Shown: positions 26,149 through 35,263 of the stretch, one piece after another
Numbering within the stretch: position 1 is the stretch's first letter
Layout: every line of letters starts with the position of its first letter
Source: JBHELB01 sp041859045
GTDB lineage: Bacteria; Hydrogenedentota; Hydrogenedentia; Hydrogenedentales; SLHB01
Reading direction: 5' to 3'
DNA length: 64,000 nucleotides
NCBI GenBank assembly: GCA_041859045.1
Contig: JBHELB010000008.1
Coordinates: 1-64,000 of the forward strand
Program-made: the position numbers and the translations under genes
The notes under the pieces: model-generated
Database searches by the model: none
Told to the model about the DNA's origin: nothing
What the model saw: only the letters and a program-made list of their open reading frames with translations

Positions 26149-27081
26149 ATGATCCTCACCGTGACGCCGAATCCGTGTGTGGACAAGACGGTGTTTCTCG
26201 ACCGGGTTGAGCTGGGGACGTTCATGCGGGCGCGCCGGTTTAGCTGCGTGCCGGGGGGCAAGGGAAACAATGTGGCGCGCGCGGTGCATGCGATGGATCG
26301 CGACGTCAGGGCGATGGTGGTCGTCGGGGGACACACCGGCCGGCACGTGGTCGACATGATCGAGAACGAGGACGCGATCTCTACTCTGCCGGTGTGGGTG
26401 GAGTCCCCGACACGAACAATTACCACGGTGCTCGAGGAGCCGATTCATCGCCAGACGGCGTTTTTCGAGCCGGGGCCGGAAATCACGCTGGCGGAGTACT
26501 CGATGATCATCGAGACGTTCGCGGGGGCGGTCGGCCGTGCGCAGGTGGCCACGCTGTGCGGCACGGTCTCCGACCCAGGCACCGCCGAACTCTATCGCGA
26601 GATGATCAACCTCGCGAAGCGGGAAAATGTGCCGGTCATTCTCGATTCACACGGCCCGGAATTCGCCGCGGGGCTCCGGGCGGCGCCGTACATGGTCAAG
26701 CCGAATGTGGCGGAGGCGTCCGCGCTGTTGGGAGTTTCGCTGGATACCCGCGACGCCCAGTGGCGTGCGCTTGACCAATTTCACGTGCAGGGCGTCGTGA
26801 TTGCCGTGATGTCGCTCGGCAAAGAAGGGGCGTTGGTTTCGTGCGAAGGCCGCCGGTTCCACGTGATCCCGCCGGTGATTCAGGAGGTGAATCCCGTCGG
26901 CAGCGGCGATTGCTTCGTGGCGGGATTCGCCATCGGGATTGAAGAAGGGATGTCGCTCGAGGAGATGGCGCGGCTGGGTTGCGCGATGGGCGCGGCCAAT
27001 GCCATGACGTGGAACATCGGCCATTTCGAGCCGGAGCAGGTCGACCAACTCTTGCCGCAGGTGCAGCTTCGTCCGTACTGA
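26149..27081 (+). CDS. PfkB-family sugar kinase, 1-phosphofructokinase/tagatose-6-phosphate kinase type
   Basis: 310 residues from ATG 26149, GGAG upstream. MILTVTPNPCVDKTVFLD and PGGKGNNVARA are typical of the FruK/LacC branch. The ATP/anion-hole motif is NPVGSGDCFVAGF (GSGD instead of GAGD) with the catalytic Asp present. Likely phosphorylates a sugar phosphate; the exact one is not decided by sequence. Only 13 bases follow the ParA-like gene. Fructose PTS genes are not seen. Confidence 0.85.
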   Translation: MILTVTPNPCVDKTVFLDRVELGTFMRARRFSCVPGGKGNNVARAVHAMDRDVRAMVVVGGHTGRHVVDMIENEDAISTLPVWVESPTRTITTVLEEPIHRQTAFFEPGPEITLAEYSMIIETFAGAVGRAQVATLCGTVSDPGTAELYREMINLAKRENVPVILDSHGPEFAAGLRAAPYMVKPNVAEASALLGVSLDTRDAQWRALDQFHVQGVVIAVMSLGKEGALVSCEGRRFHVIPPVIQEVNPVGSGDCFVAGFAIGIEEGMSLEEMARLGCAMGAANAMTWNIGHFEPEQVDQLLPQVQLRPY

Positions 27082-27152
27082 CGCTGTCATCCTTCGATCT
27101 GCTCGCATCGTTGCTTTAACAGGTACTGGGGGCCGCAAAAGGGAGGTAACCC

Positions 27153-27776
27153 ATGATTGCGCGATCTACTGCCGTATCCGTAGTGCTCCTGATGTTGTCC
27201 GCCGCGGCGTTTGCTGCTGAACAACCACCGGTTTCTTCGGAGGCGCTGTATGAGGTGCTTTTCTACGCGTTGGGACCCGTGAGTGAGGGCGTGGAAGGCA
27301 GCGCTGTTCCCGCGAGTCTTGAGCCAATTGCGGCCCGCATCGCGAACGATTTCGGCGCGAAGAATCTCGTAATCCTCGGCCAGGGAATGACCCTATGCTC
27401 TGGCCTGGATAAGGCCTCGGCGAGTCTTAATGGCGCCTTTTCGGTCAAAAAGGGCACCGCGGTCGACTATGGTGTAGCACTTCGCGGAAGCATCGCATCC
27501 GGTGCTGGCCTTAACTGCTCGGTCTCCGTTAACCTTGACGAGTTCTACACGCTTCCCAAAGAGGCGACCGCGAAAAAAACAAAAAGAACCAAGAAACAAG
27601 CCCCTGTCGCCCCGCAGCAGGTGGTGGTTCGGGGTAATATTCGCAATGCGATTGGCGCGGACAACGTTGTGCTTCCTCTGGAACAGCCGATTTTGATCGG
27701 GCACACTTCCACAGGGCAGACACAGACCTCGCTGTATTTCGTGATGCTCCTGCGGAAGGTGAACACCGCCAAGTAG
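27153..27776 (+). CDS. Secreted protein of unknown function
   Basis: 207 residues behind GGGAGG. A clear signal peptide (ending AAAFAAEQ) leads to an alpha/beta chain of about 185 residues with two Cys and a basic KKTKRTKKQ stretch in the middle. The pattern SLNGAFSVKKGTAVDYGVALRGSIASG suggests beta strands. I do not recognise the family. It follows the kinase by 71 bases and ends at a terminator. Confidence 0.65.
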   Translation: MIARSTAVSVVLLMLSAAAFAAEQPPVSSEALYEVLFYALGPVSEGVEGSAVPASLEPIAARIANDFGAKNLVILGQGMTLCSGLDKASASLNGAFSVKKGTAVDYGVALRGSIASGAGLNCSVSVNLDEFYTLPKEATAKKTKRTKKQAPVAPQQVVVRGNIRNAIGADNVVLPLEQPILIGHTSTGQTQTSLYFVMLLRKVNTAK

Positions 27777-27813
27777 CCCAATACGCATAGTCTCTGTTAA
27801 GAAAAGTCCCTGG

Positions 27814-27838
27814 GCGCCCGATTCTTCGGGCGCTTTTC
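27814..27838 (+). terminator. Rho-independent terminator
   Basis: GCGCCCGA (27814-27821), TTCT loop, TCGGGCGC (27826-27833), then TTTTC. Confidence 0.85.
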
Positions 27839-27909
27839 ATCTCTCACGCCGGTGCGGTAAAATCCCCGCTTGATGCGGCAAGCGCCGCCACCGGAAAAGG
27901 AGTCGACGC

Positions 27910-29640
27910 ATGAGCTTTGAACGCACTTTGGTCACCAGCGCCCTGCCCTATGCCAACGGCCACATTCATCTCGGCCATTTGGCGGGGGCCTATCTGCCCG
28001 CGGACGTTTATGTCCGCTACAAGCGGCTGCGCGGCGACCGCGTGTTGTATGTCTGCGGGTCCGACGAATACGGCGTGCCGATCACGCTGACCGCGCTCAA
28101 AGAGGGCGTCACGCCGAAGGACGTGATCGACCGGTATCACACGGCCAACGCCGAAGCGTTTGCGCGCGTCGGCATGTCGTTCGATGTATACGGGCGCACC
28201 TCGTGGGCACTGCACACGGATACCACGCAAGCGTTCTTTCTCTCGCTGCTCGAAGGCGGATACATCGAACAGAAGGAAATGGAGCTTTGGTATTCCGAGC
28301 AATCGGATCGCTTCTTGCCCGACCGGTACGTGAAAGGAACCTGTCCGAAGTGCGGCTATGCCGACGCGAACGGCGACGAGTGCGAGAATTGCGGCGCGCA
28401 ATACAGCCCCAAGGATCTCATCGAGCCGCGCGCGAATATCCCCGGCGACACCTCGCGTCCGGTGCTCAAACCGTCGGCGCATTGGTTCGTGCGGCTGCAG
28501 GATTTCGCCGATCGCCTGCGGACGTGGGTGGAAACCCACCCCGAATGGCGCGCGAACGTGCGCGGAATCGCGGGCGGATGGATCAACGAACTGCGCGAGC
28601 GCTGCATCACGCGCGACACAGACTGGGGCGTGCCGATTCCGCTCGACCCGACCGCCACAAAGGGGAAATGCATCTACGTGTGGTTCGACGCGCCGATCGG
28701 CTACGTGACCAACACGCGGCAGTGGGGCATTGATGCGGGGCTGGGCGAGCACGCGTGGGAGGCGTGGTGGAAGGACAAGGATACCCGGCTCATTCACTTC
28801 ATTGGGAAAGACAACGTACCCTTCCACGCGGTGATCTTCCCCGCAATGCTCATGGGACAGCAGGGATATATCCTCGCCGATCAGGTCGTCGCGAACGAAT
28901 ACCTCAATGTCGTGAACCGGGAGACCGGAGTCGCCGAAAAGGGTTCAAAATCGAAGGGTAACATGATCGGCGTGCGCTGGTTCGTTGAGCGATTCTCACA
29001 GGATGCGATCCGATACTATCTCACGGCGATCATGCCGGAATCGCGCGATGCCGCGTTCGATTGGGATGAGTTCCGCAACCGGTACAACGGCGAGTTGTGC
29101 GACGTTGTGGGGAATTTTGTGCATCGCTCGTTGACAATGACGGTGAAGAACTTCAATGGCGCGGTGCCCGAGCCGGGGCCGTTCGACGCCGAAGACGAAG
29201 CGCTGCTTGCGTTTCTCCCCGCGCAGCTTGATGCGGTCGCGGAGGCGCTTGACGACTTCCGGTTCCGGCAGGCGCTGGAGCGGTTCATCGAAATCGGACG
29301 ACGCGCGAATCAGTATTTTGATACCAAAGCGCCGTGGACAACGCGCAAGACCGATCTCGTGCGCACGGGCACGACACTGCACGTGTGCTGCCAAGTCGTG
29401 CGCGCGCTGTGCACGGCGATGGCGCCGTTCCTTCCCGAGGGCGCGGAGAAACTCGCGCGGATCATCGGCGTGGAACTTCCGCGCGGCGGACATGCCGGCG
29501 GCCGCGACGCTTGGCAAGACGGCAAGGTGCCTCTCGCGGCGGGAAGTCCGCTGAATCCGCCGGAGGTACTCTTCCCGAAACTGGACCCCGACTATATTGC
29601 CGAACTCGCTGAACAGCACCTTCAAGGAAAGGCGGGGTAA
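27910..29640 (+). CDS. metG: Methionyl-tRNA synthetase
   Basis: 576 residues behind AAAGGAG. Class I synthetase with the HIGH motif as HLGH in GHIHLGHLAGAYLPADVY, a zinc knuckle (CPKCGYADANGDECENCG), and the signature loop EKGSKSKGN where KMSKS would be, with Gly in place of Met. The anticodon-binding helical domain follows. The C-terminal tRNA-binding (dimerisation) domain found in E. coli is missing, giving the short form. The TAA stop is the first three bases of a repeat (29638) shared with the next gene's stop. Confidence 0.95.
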   Translation: MSFERTLVTSALPYANGHIHLGHLAGAYLPADVYVRYKRLRGDRVLYVCGSDEYGVPITLTALKEGVTPKDVIDRYHTANAEAFARVGMSFDVYGRTSWALHTDTTQAFFLSLLEGGYIEQKEMELWYSEQSDRFLPDRYVKGTCPKCGYADANGDECENCGAQYSPKDLIEPRANIPGDTSRPVLKPSAHWFVRLQDFADRLRTWVETHPEWRANVRGIAGGWINELRERCITRDTDWGVPIPLDPTATKGKCIYVWFDAPIGYVTNTRQWGIDAGLGEHAWEAWWKDKDTRLIHFIGKDNVPFHAVIFPAMLMGQQGYILADQVVANEYLNVVNRETGVAEKGSKSKGNMIGVRWFVERFSQDAIRYYLTAIMPESRDAAFDWDEFRNRYNGELCDVVGNFVHRSLTMTVKNFNGAVPEPGPFDAEDEALLAFLPAQLDAVAEALDDFRFRQALERFIEIGRRANQYFDTKAPWTTRKTDLVRTGTTLHVCCQVVRALCTAMAPFLPEGAEKLARIIGVELPRGGHAGGRDAWQDGKVPLAAGSPLNPPEVLFPKLDPDYIAELAEQHLQGKAG

Positions 29641-29679
29641 TCCGCAGATGACGCAGATTGTCGCAGATGGAGAGAGATG
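29638..29679 (+). repeat. Direct repeat copy A, left of the GxxExxY gene
   Basis: The 38 bases 29638-29675 are identical to 30168-30205; after one mismatch ATG also matches. The core is CCGCAGATGACGCAGATTGT. It starts with the metG stop codon. Confidence 0.95.
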
Positions 29680-29756
29680 AGGGAGACAGCAAAGGGTCAT
29701 CTCCGAAGTTTGAAATGGAAAGCTCTCGCAGCTAAGCCGCATTTATTGGAGAATTT

Positions 29757-30170
29757 ATGCCGTCTGACCCTCACGAGCAGGACCCGTTGACCTACGCGAT
29801 CATCGGAGCCGCGATGGAGGTACATAGGGAACTTGGCCCAGGTTTTCTTGAGGCCGTGTACCACGAGGCGCTTGGACTCGAACTAACCGCGCGTCAAGTA
29901 CCGTTCGAAGCGGAAGTAGAACTCCCCATACAGTACAAGGAAATGCCGTTATCTCAACGCTATCGCGCGGATTACGTCTGCTATGATTCCGTCATCGTCG
30001 AGTTGAAAGCCCTTTCTAAACTCACAGGAAAGGAAGAAGCGCAGGTTCTAAATTACCTGAAGGCGACGGGGGTGAGAGTGGCGTTACTTATCAATTTCGG
30101 CGAGGAACGACTTATTTGGAGACGATTCATCAACAGTAAATGGGACGGGAATCGATCCAGAGAGGAATAA
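29757..30170 (+). CDS. GxxExxY family protein (PD-(D/E)XK-like)
   Basis: 137 residues, GGAG six bases before the ATG. GPGFLEAVYHEAL contains the GxxExxY signature, followed by RADYVCYDSVIVELKALSKLTGKEEAQVLNYL, which has the D...ExK pattern of the PD-(D/E)XK nuclease fold, and INFGEERLIWRRFI. The family is of unknown function and is known to travel with CGCAGATGACGCAGAT-type repeats. Here its TAA stop is part of repeat copy B, while copy A holds the metG stop, so the gene plus one repeat behaves like an inserted cassette. Confidence 0.9.
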   Translation: MPSDPHEQDPLTYAIIGAAMEVHRELGPGFLEAVYHEALGLELTARQVPFEAEVELPIQYKEMPLSQRYRADYVCYDSVIVELKALSKLTGKEEAQVLNYLKATGVRVALLINFGEERLIWRRFINSKWDGNRSREE

Positions 30171-30209
30171 TCCGCAGATGACGCAGATTGTCGCAGATGG
30201 AGAGAAATG
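30168..30209 (+). repeat. Direct repeat copy B, right of the GxxExxY gene
   Basis: Identical to copy A over 38 bases and begins with the stop codon of the GxxExxY gene. Confidence 0.95.
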
Positions 30210-30288
30210 TAAGCCGTATCGAGAACAAAAGTGGCATCTCATGGGTCCTCTTTCCATTTTGACAAACTCTCTCTTCCCATTTGTCTTT

Positions 30289-30307
30289 TCATCTGCGCCA
30301 TCTGCGG
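30289..30307 (-). repeat. Inverted partial copy C of the repeat
   Basis: On the minus strand it reads CCGCAGATGGCGCAGATG, matching the repeat core with one difference. Copies B and C face each other across about 80 bases, like a REP/BIME pair. Confidence 0.8.
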
Positions 30308-30342
30308 ACATCTCTTCTCTTCTTCCCAATTAGGAGGTTTCC

Positions 30343-31308
30343 ATGACGCCACGTGAACGTTTCATCGCTGCGCTGGACCGACGCCCCTTGACCGGGCGGG
30401 TGCCGCATTTTGAGCTGGTGTTTTTTTTGACGATGGAAGCGTTCGGCAAAGTCCATCCGTCGCACCGAAACTACGCACAGTGGGATCAGATGTCGGAATC
30501 GGAGCGGCAATTGCACCGGAACGAGATTGCGGATATCTACATTATGACCGCGCGGCACTATGAGCACAGCGCGATCTTTCTTCATCCGAATCCCGGATCG
30601 GAAGATGAGACGCTGCGACTGATCGACCTCGTCCGCGAGAAATCGGGCGATGAGTTCTTCCTCATGCTGCACGGCGACGCGACAATGGCGATTCCGGGCG
30701 GCGATCACATGGTCGAACAGACGGTTTGGTTGTATGAACACATGGACGAGGCAAAGGAGGCCTGCCAGCGCGATGTGGACCGCATGTTGGGATGGGCCGG
30801 ACGCCTCGCGCGGCACGGGGGGCTTGACGGCTTTGCGCTCTGCGCGGACTATTGCTTCAACACGAATCCGTTCCTCAGTCCGGATATGTTTTCGGAGCTC
30901 ATCACGCCCTACTTGACGCAGGTGATCGCGGGCGAGCGCGAACTGGGCTTCTACACCATTAAGCACACCGACGGCAATATCATGCCAATCGTCGATCAAC
31001 TTGTTGCCGCAAACCCGCACGCGCTGCACTCGATCGATCCGCAGGCGGGTGTCGACATCGCCGAAGTCAAGCGCCTTTACGGCGACAAGATTTGTCTCAT
31101 CGGCAACGTCAACTGCGGCATGTTGCAGTCGGGCACGGATGATGAGGTAATCGAATCCGCTCGCTACGCCCTGCGGCACGGCATGCCCGGCGGAGGCTAT
31201 ATCTTCTCGACCAGCAACTGCGCGTACACCGGTCTTTCGCTCAGCCGCTACGAGTTGATGTGGAAGATCTGGCACGAAGAAGGCGTTTACATGGACCTAT
31301 CCCGCTAG
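30343..31308 (+). CDS. Uroporphyrinogen decarboxylase (URO-D) family protein
   Basis: 321 residues behind an ideal AGGAGG. The opening MTPRERFIAALDRRPLTGRVPHFEL, the barrel strand FYTIKHTDGNIMPIVDQL and SIDPQAGVDIAEVKRLYGDKICLIGNVNC fit the URO-D superfamily, on the methyltransferase-like branch (MtaA/CmuA-like) rather than HemE. HemE's N-terminal substrate motif is not evident. Family members of this branch act on corrinoid or other methyl donors, but many paralogues have no known role. Probably cytoplasmic and monocistronic. Confidence 0.8.
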   Translation: MTPRERFIAALDRRPLTGRVPHFELVFFLTMEAFGKVHPSHRNYAQWDQMSESERQLHRNEIADIYIMTARHYEHSAIFLHPNPGSEDETLRLIDLVREKSGDEFFLMLHGDATMAIPGGDHMVEQTVWLYEHMDEAKEACQRDVDRMLGWAGRLARHGGLDGFALCADYCFNTNPFLSPDMFSELITPYLTQVIAGERELGFYTIKHTDGNIMPIVDQLVAANPHALHSIDPQAGVDIAEVKRLYGDKICLIGNVNCGMLQSGTDDEVIESARYALRHGMPGGGYIFSTSNCAYTGLSLSRYELMWKIWHEEGVYMDLSR

Positions 31309-31458
31309 AGCGCTTTGCGTCTTCATACCTGCCTTCCCCAGCATTAGAGCATTTGCGCCACACAGTTTAGACGGGCACCCAAGCACCGCGACAAATGAAA
31401 ATATCCCCGGGGTGCCCAGGATCGGCCAAGACGGCCAATTCGCGCGCGATTCGCGCTC

Positions 31459-31487
31459 TTGTCAAAGGGGCGCTTGTGGTCTATAAT
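31459..31487 (+). promoter_or_regulatory. Sigma-70-type promoter for the helicase-associated-domain protein
   Basis: TTGTCA (31459-31464), 17-bp spacer, TATAAT (31482-31487). Leader about 90 nt to the ATG at 31584. Confidence 0.7.
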
Positions 31488-31583
31488 GCGTGATTATTTT
31501 GTGGAGGCGCGCCTTTTCCTGGGGGACTGCGCCTGTGACCGCGCGTGTGGCGTGGGCGGGCGGAACCATCAGAAGGGGTTTGT

Positions 31584-33419
31584 ATGCGGCATGGGGCTAG
31601 TTTCATTTCCGCCATGGAGGGCATTAGCCGTCCGGCGTTTCTGATCGCCCGCGAGTTGTCCGTCAACAGCCGGTCGGGGCTCACGGTCCGCTTCTTGAGC
31701 AAGAAACTCGAGCTGCCGGAAGAAGAGGTCGAGTATCTTGTCGACATCAACCACAAGCTGTTCTTTTTCGATCTCACGAAGGTCAAACTCGTCGCCGAAG
31801 GCTTCAACGCGGTCAAACGCATTGGCGATGGGCTCGAGAACCTTGGCGATATCGCCTCTTTATACCGCCTGATTAAAGCGCTCGACGCGCATGATTTCCG
31901 CCGCCTCGAGGAGCAGATCGGCATTGGCCAACCGGGCGGGAAAAAGGGCGCCGCGGAGGCGTTGGTCGAGCAGTGCTATTGCCATCCCGACTCCGTGGTC
32001 GAGTACGTGGCGTCGCGCGGCTTTTCCGAGCGCGCCCGCGAGCTTTTTGACCTTATCTGGCAAAGCCCCGAAGGCATCATGCCGGTTTCGGCGTTGCGCG
32101 CCGCGCACGGCGGGTCGGAGTACGAGATCGAGCAGGCATTGTGGCAGCTCTTTCGCGGATTTGTGTCGTTCGAGATGTTCCGTTTCGATCAAGAGGATCG
32201 GCTCGTGCGCGCGGCGGGGTTGCTTGCGGAAGTGCGGCAGTGGCGAGACTCCCAGCGCGGATCGAAGGCGCAACGTTCTTCGGTGAAGTCGGTGAAAGCA
32301 ACTCCCGGCAATGTCGCTTCACGCGGACTCGATCTCTCGGAGCGCGTCTGTCGGCTTGTGGCGGCGATTGCGGCGCACCCCGTGCGGTTGCGGGGCGACG
32401 GCGATCTGTTTCGCGAAGACTATCGTCGGTTGTGCGACATCTGTCCGGAAGATGTCGATCCCCCGCTCGCCACGTGCCTTTGGATCGCGCAGGGGGTGGG
32501 CTGGTTGGCGCGCGTGGACAACGAACTGCGTGCGGCGGAACTCAAAGAGCTTGTCGGGATGACCCCGCTCGCGCGGCATCGCATTCTGAGCGAGTGGCTG
32601 CTATCCGCCGCGGGCGAAAACACGCCGCGCGCGATGCTGGCCGCGTTGTTTGAAGAGGCGATTCCCGGTGCGTGGTACCCGATCGTGCCGTTTGTGCAGC
32701 ACGCAATGCGCTTGAGCGCCGAACATGAACGGCCGGTGCTGCGCCAATCCGGGGCGCATTGCCACTATGTAAGCCCCAGCACCGCGCCAAATGCCGACCG
32801 CATTTTGGTGCGCGCGCTTGAAGAGACGCTCTTGTGGCTGGGCGTGGTGGATCGCGGCGAAGAGGACGGCGATGGCGTGTTCCGTCTGACGGAGCTTGGC
32901 ACTTGCCTGTTGCAGGGCAAAGAGAGCAAGGCCCTCGAAACCCGGTTTGCGCCGCGTGGCGCGCAGTTCATTGTGCAGCCGAACTTCGACATCGTCGTGC
33001 CGTCGCAGGACACCGATCCCCTGCTGACCGTGCCGCTTGACCAATTCGCCGAGCGCAAGAGCACCGGTCAGGCCACGCTGTATACCTTGAGCAAGGAATC
33101 GTTCACGCGCGGCATTCAGGAAGGCCACGATGGCGATGCCTTTGTGAATTTCCTTCTGCGCCACAATCGCGGCGACTCGCTGCCTTCGAACGTGATGACC
33201 ACGCTCGACGACTGGCGCGGCGGCGTCAAGCGCGTGCAGCTAAAGACGGTGCAGGTCTTGGAGGCGGACGATCCGCTCGTAATCGCCGACCTGTTGCACC
33301 GGCGCGGATTCAAGAAATGCTTGCAGGGCATTGACCCGCGGTTGGTCGTGTTGGTGAACAAGATTTCCAAGGCCGAACTCGCCAAAGAACTCGAGAAAGA
33401 GGGCTTCGTCGTCGAATAG
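31584..33419 (+). CDS. Helicase-associated (XPB/Ssl2 N-terminal-like) domain protein
   Basis: 611 residues from ATG 31584 behind AAGGGG. There is no Walker motif. The N-terminus (about 1-230) contains winged-helix-like segments. The region from RGAQFIVQPNFDIVVPS through LYTLSKESFTRGIQEG and FVNFLLRHNRGDSLPSNVMTTLDDW resembles the helicase C-3/XPB N-terminal domain seen in actinobacterial and other stand-alone proteins. It may recognise DNA or assist a separate helicase. It has its own promoter and converges with the next gene. Confidence 0.65.
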   Translation: MRHGASFISAMEGISRPAFLIARELSVNSRSGLTVRFLSKKLELPEEEVEYLVDINHKLFFFDLTKVKLVAEGFNAVKRIGDGLENLGDIASLYRLIKALDAHDFRRLEEQIGIGQPGGKKGAAEALVEQCYCHPDSVVEYVASRGFSERARELFDLIWQSPEGIMPVSALRAAHGGSEYEIEQALWQLFRGFVSFEMFRFDQEDRLVRAAGLLAEVRQWRDSQRGSKAQRSSVKSVKATPGNVASRGLDLSERVCRLVAAIAAHPVRLRGDGDLFREDYRRLCDICPEDVDPPLATCLWIAQGVGWLARVDNELRAAELKELVGMTPLARHRILSEWLLSAAGENTPRAMLAALFEEAIPGAWYPIVPFVQHAMRLSAEHERPVLRQSGAHCHYVSPSTAPNADRILVRALEETLLWLGVVDRGEEDGDGVFRLTELGTCLLQGKESKALETRFAPRGAQFIVQPNFDIVVPSQDTDPLLTVPLDQFAERKSTGQATLYTLSKESFTRGIQEGHDGDAFVNFLLRHNRGDSLPSNVMTTLDDWRGGVKRVQLKTVQVLEADDPLVIADLLHRRGFKKCLQGIDPRLVVLVNKISKAELAKELEKEGFVVE

Positions 33420-33428
33420 CCGCTGCGC

Positions 33429-35060
33429 TCAATCGACGCGCAGCGAGGCCGAGCTTCCTCTCGTCAGCGTCACTTGCTCCCCCGATCGCCGGTTGCTCAA
33501 CGTCACTTGTACTGGCGTCGCGCTTACCGTATCCACGCGCCAGCGCGGCGCGATCTCATCGCCCGGCATGACGTTGAATTCCTGCTGATTTCCCTGTGCA
33601 TCGCGAACGCCCACGACGATGTTCCCACCGATACGCCCCACAATCGAGGCGGTCAAGGTAATCGGTGCAGGTTTAGGCGGAACGGTCGCTTCCGGTGCGG
33701 CCGCTGGGGGGACGGGCTCGGGCGAGACCAACGTGGCGGGCGAATAGATGCGAGGGGATGTCGTGGGGGGACCGGTGACGGTGGTAGCGCGCGGACGCGA
33801 CACCGCCACCTCAAGGGTGCGCACGTTACGTCCGGCGAAAGTAGCCGTCACGCGCGCGCGTACAGCATCAAGCCCGGCGTCCCGCAAGGTGTTCAGGTCG
33901 AGCAAAAGGCTCTGGCGCAATCCCGGACCCACATCAACGGCGGTTGCCACCGGCTCGCCATTGGTCGAATGCCACTGCAGCGTCGAAGCGCTGACCTCGC
34001 GGAACACGTCATGGTCTTTCTCCAGCACGGCGACCGAGAACACGCAGTCCTTGCCGTTCGTTTCGGCGTTGGGCGCATCTCCCAGGCGTAACGTGAGCGG
34101 CTCGGAAGTATTGTTGCGGGCCGTAAGAGTCAGTTGACTGCTCTCTGGGGCGCTCGTCGCGATTTCGATATCCGCTCCCCCCGCTCGAACCAGGGACGCC
34201 TGCCCCATCAGCACGCCAACCACCGCGAACATCGCCGCGCCGGCTACCAGCGCTGAAGCAGGAACCGCCCGCCCCACCGCCCCTTTGCCAGCCGTCAAGC
34301 GCAACGCGCCCAACGCCACAAGGGCAATGCCACCGGCACCGAACAATAGCGGTCCTGGCCGCAACACCATCCAGGATGTGGACATGGGAAGCGTATCCCC
34401 GCGAAGAATATGAAGGGCGGGCTGCCCCGCTAGCCACGCCGCGGCAAGCCCTAGAATGAGCAGCCCCGCGCCGGTCGCCCGAGAAGCCCGGGTGAACGCC
34501 AACAGGATCGCCAGTATCGGCCCCAGTAGGCAGATCGCCCTCAGCCACTGCGATGCGAGTCCGGGCGCGTCTGGCCATCGCAACAGAAGACTCGCGATCA
34601 TCAGCGCCGCAACCGCGCCAATCCCCGCGCGCTCGAACGTCGACGTCGGGACAGGTAACGGGGGCATGGTGCGTTCGTACGAATCGAGAGGAAGGTCTTC
34701 AAAACCGCCCAGGACTTCCGTGGACTCTGCGCCAATCAGCGTGCGTGTATCGGAGGCCACGTGTTGCAGCGAGGAAATCTCGCGGGCAAGTCTCCGGCTG
34801 GCTTCGTTCGCCTTCTCTGGAGAAACTCGGCCCAGACTAAGTTCTTGGCCTAACCGGACTTGCGCTTCGCCGCACTGCCGCAAGCGACTTTCGATCTTTG
34901 CCAGCCGCGCGCGCTGCTCGGCGCGGATCGCCTCGATGATGCGATTGGCCCGGGCGCGATGCTGCGCAGCCGAACGATTTCCGCTCAGTCCCCGCACCTT
35001 TTCGCGGTACGACAGGGCCAGTCGAAGACTTTCTTTATACGGCGCCGTCTCGTCTTTCAT
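33429..35060 (-). CDS. Multi-helix membrane protein with coiled coil and C-terminal beta domain
   Basis: 542 residues from ATG 35060 (GGAG ten bases upstream); the frame runs open to 35318 but a longer start would overlap the divergent FG-GAP gene. The first ~115 residues are charged and helical, likely coiled coil (RARLAKIESRLRQCGEAQVRLGQ). About six or seven hydrophobic helices follow (roughly 145-300). The C-terminal ~230 residues are a Pro-rich linker and beta-rich domain, ending in ...VTLSNRRSGEQVTLTRGS. That end resembles a small PilP/GspC-like domain (NIVVGVRDAQGNQQEFNVMPGDEIA). The family is not recognised. Confidence 0.6.
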   Translation of the reverse strand: MKDETAPYKESLRLALSYREKVRGLSGNRSAAQHRARANRIIEAIRAEQRARLAKIESRLRQCGEAQVRLGQELSLGRVSPEKANEASRRLAREISSLQHVASDTRTLIGAESTEVLGGFEDLPLDSYERTMPPLPVPTSTFERAGIGAVAALMIASLLLRWPDAPGLASQWLRAICLLGPILAILLAFTRASRATGAGLLILGLAAAWLAGQPALHILRGDTLPMSTSWMVLRPGPLLFGAGGIALVALGALRLTAGKGAVGRAVPASALVAGAAMFAVVGVLMGQASLVRAGGADIEIATSAPESSQLTLTARNNTSEPLTLRLGDAPNAETNGKDCVFSVAVLEKDHDVFREVSASTLQWHSTNGEPVATAVDVGPGLRQSLLLDLNTLRDAGLDAVRARVTATFAGRNVRTLEVAVSRPRATTVTGPPTTSPRIYSPATLVSPEPVPPAAAPEATVPPKPAPITLTASIVGRIGGNIVVGVRDAQGNQQEFNVMPGDEIAPRWRVDTVSATPVQVTLSNRRSGEQVTLTRGSSASLRVD

Positions 35061-35263
35061 GAACACCGGTCTCCGCCGCTCGCGCCCCTCTTCATTAAAG
35101 GAACGACCTAGGAAAGTATACACCCTTTCCCCATCGGAAGTCCGCGAGGAATGCCGGGAAACAGGGTAATTTGGCGCGCGATCTAGGGTCATATTCCTGT
35201 TGCAATATCGCGCGCACGCTTCCACAATATCCACCTTGGGGAGGGAAACCGAGGAGGACGGCA

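Noticed and set aside
29700..29730. Loose similarity between the left flank of the GxxExxY gene (agtttgaaatggaaag) and the inverted sequence near 30250-30275
   Set aside because: Short and imperfect; not enough to extend the repeat unit beyond the 38-base core.
31380..31430. GGGCACCC/GGGTGCCC pairing before the helicase-associated gene
   Set aside because: Loop of about 30 bases and no T-run; not convincing as a terminator or riboswitch.
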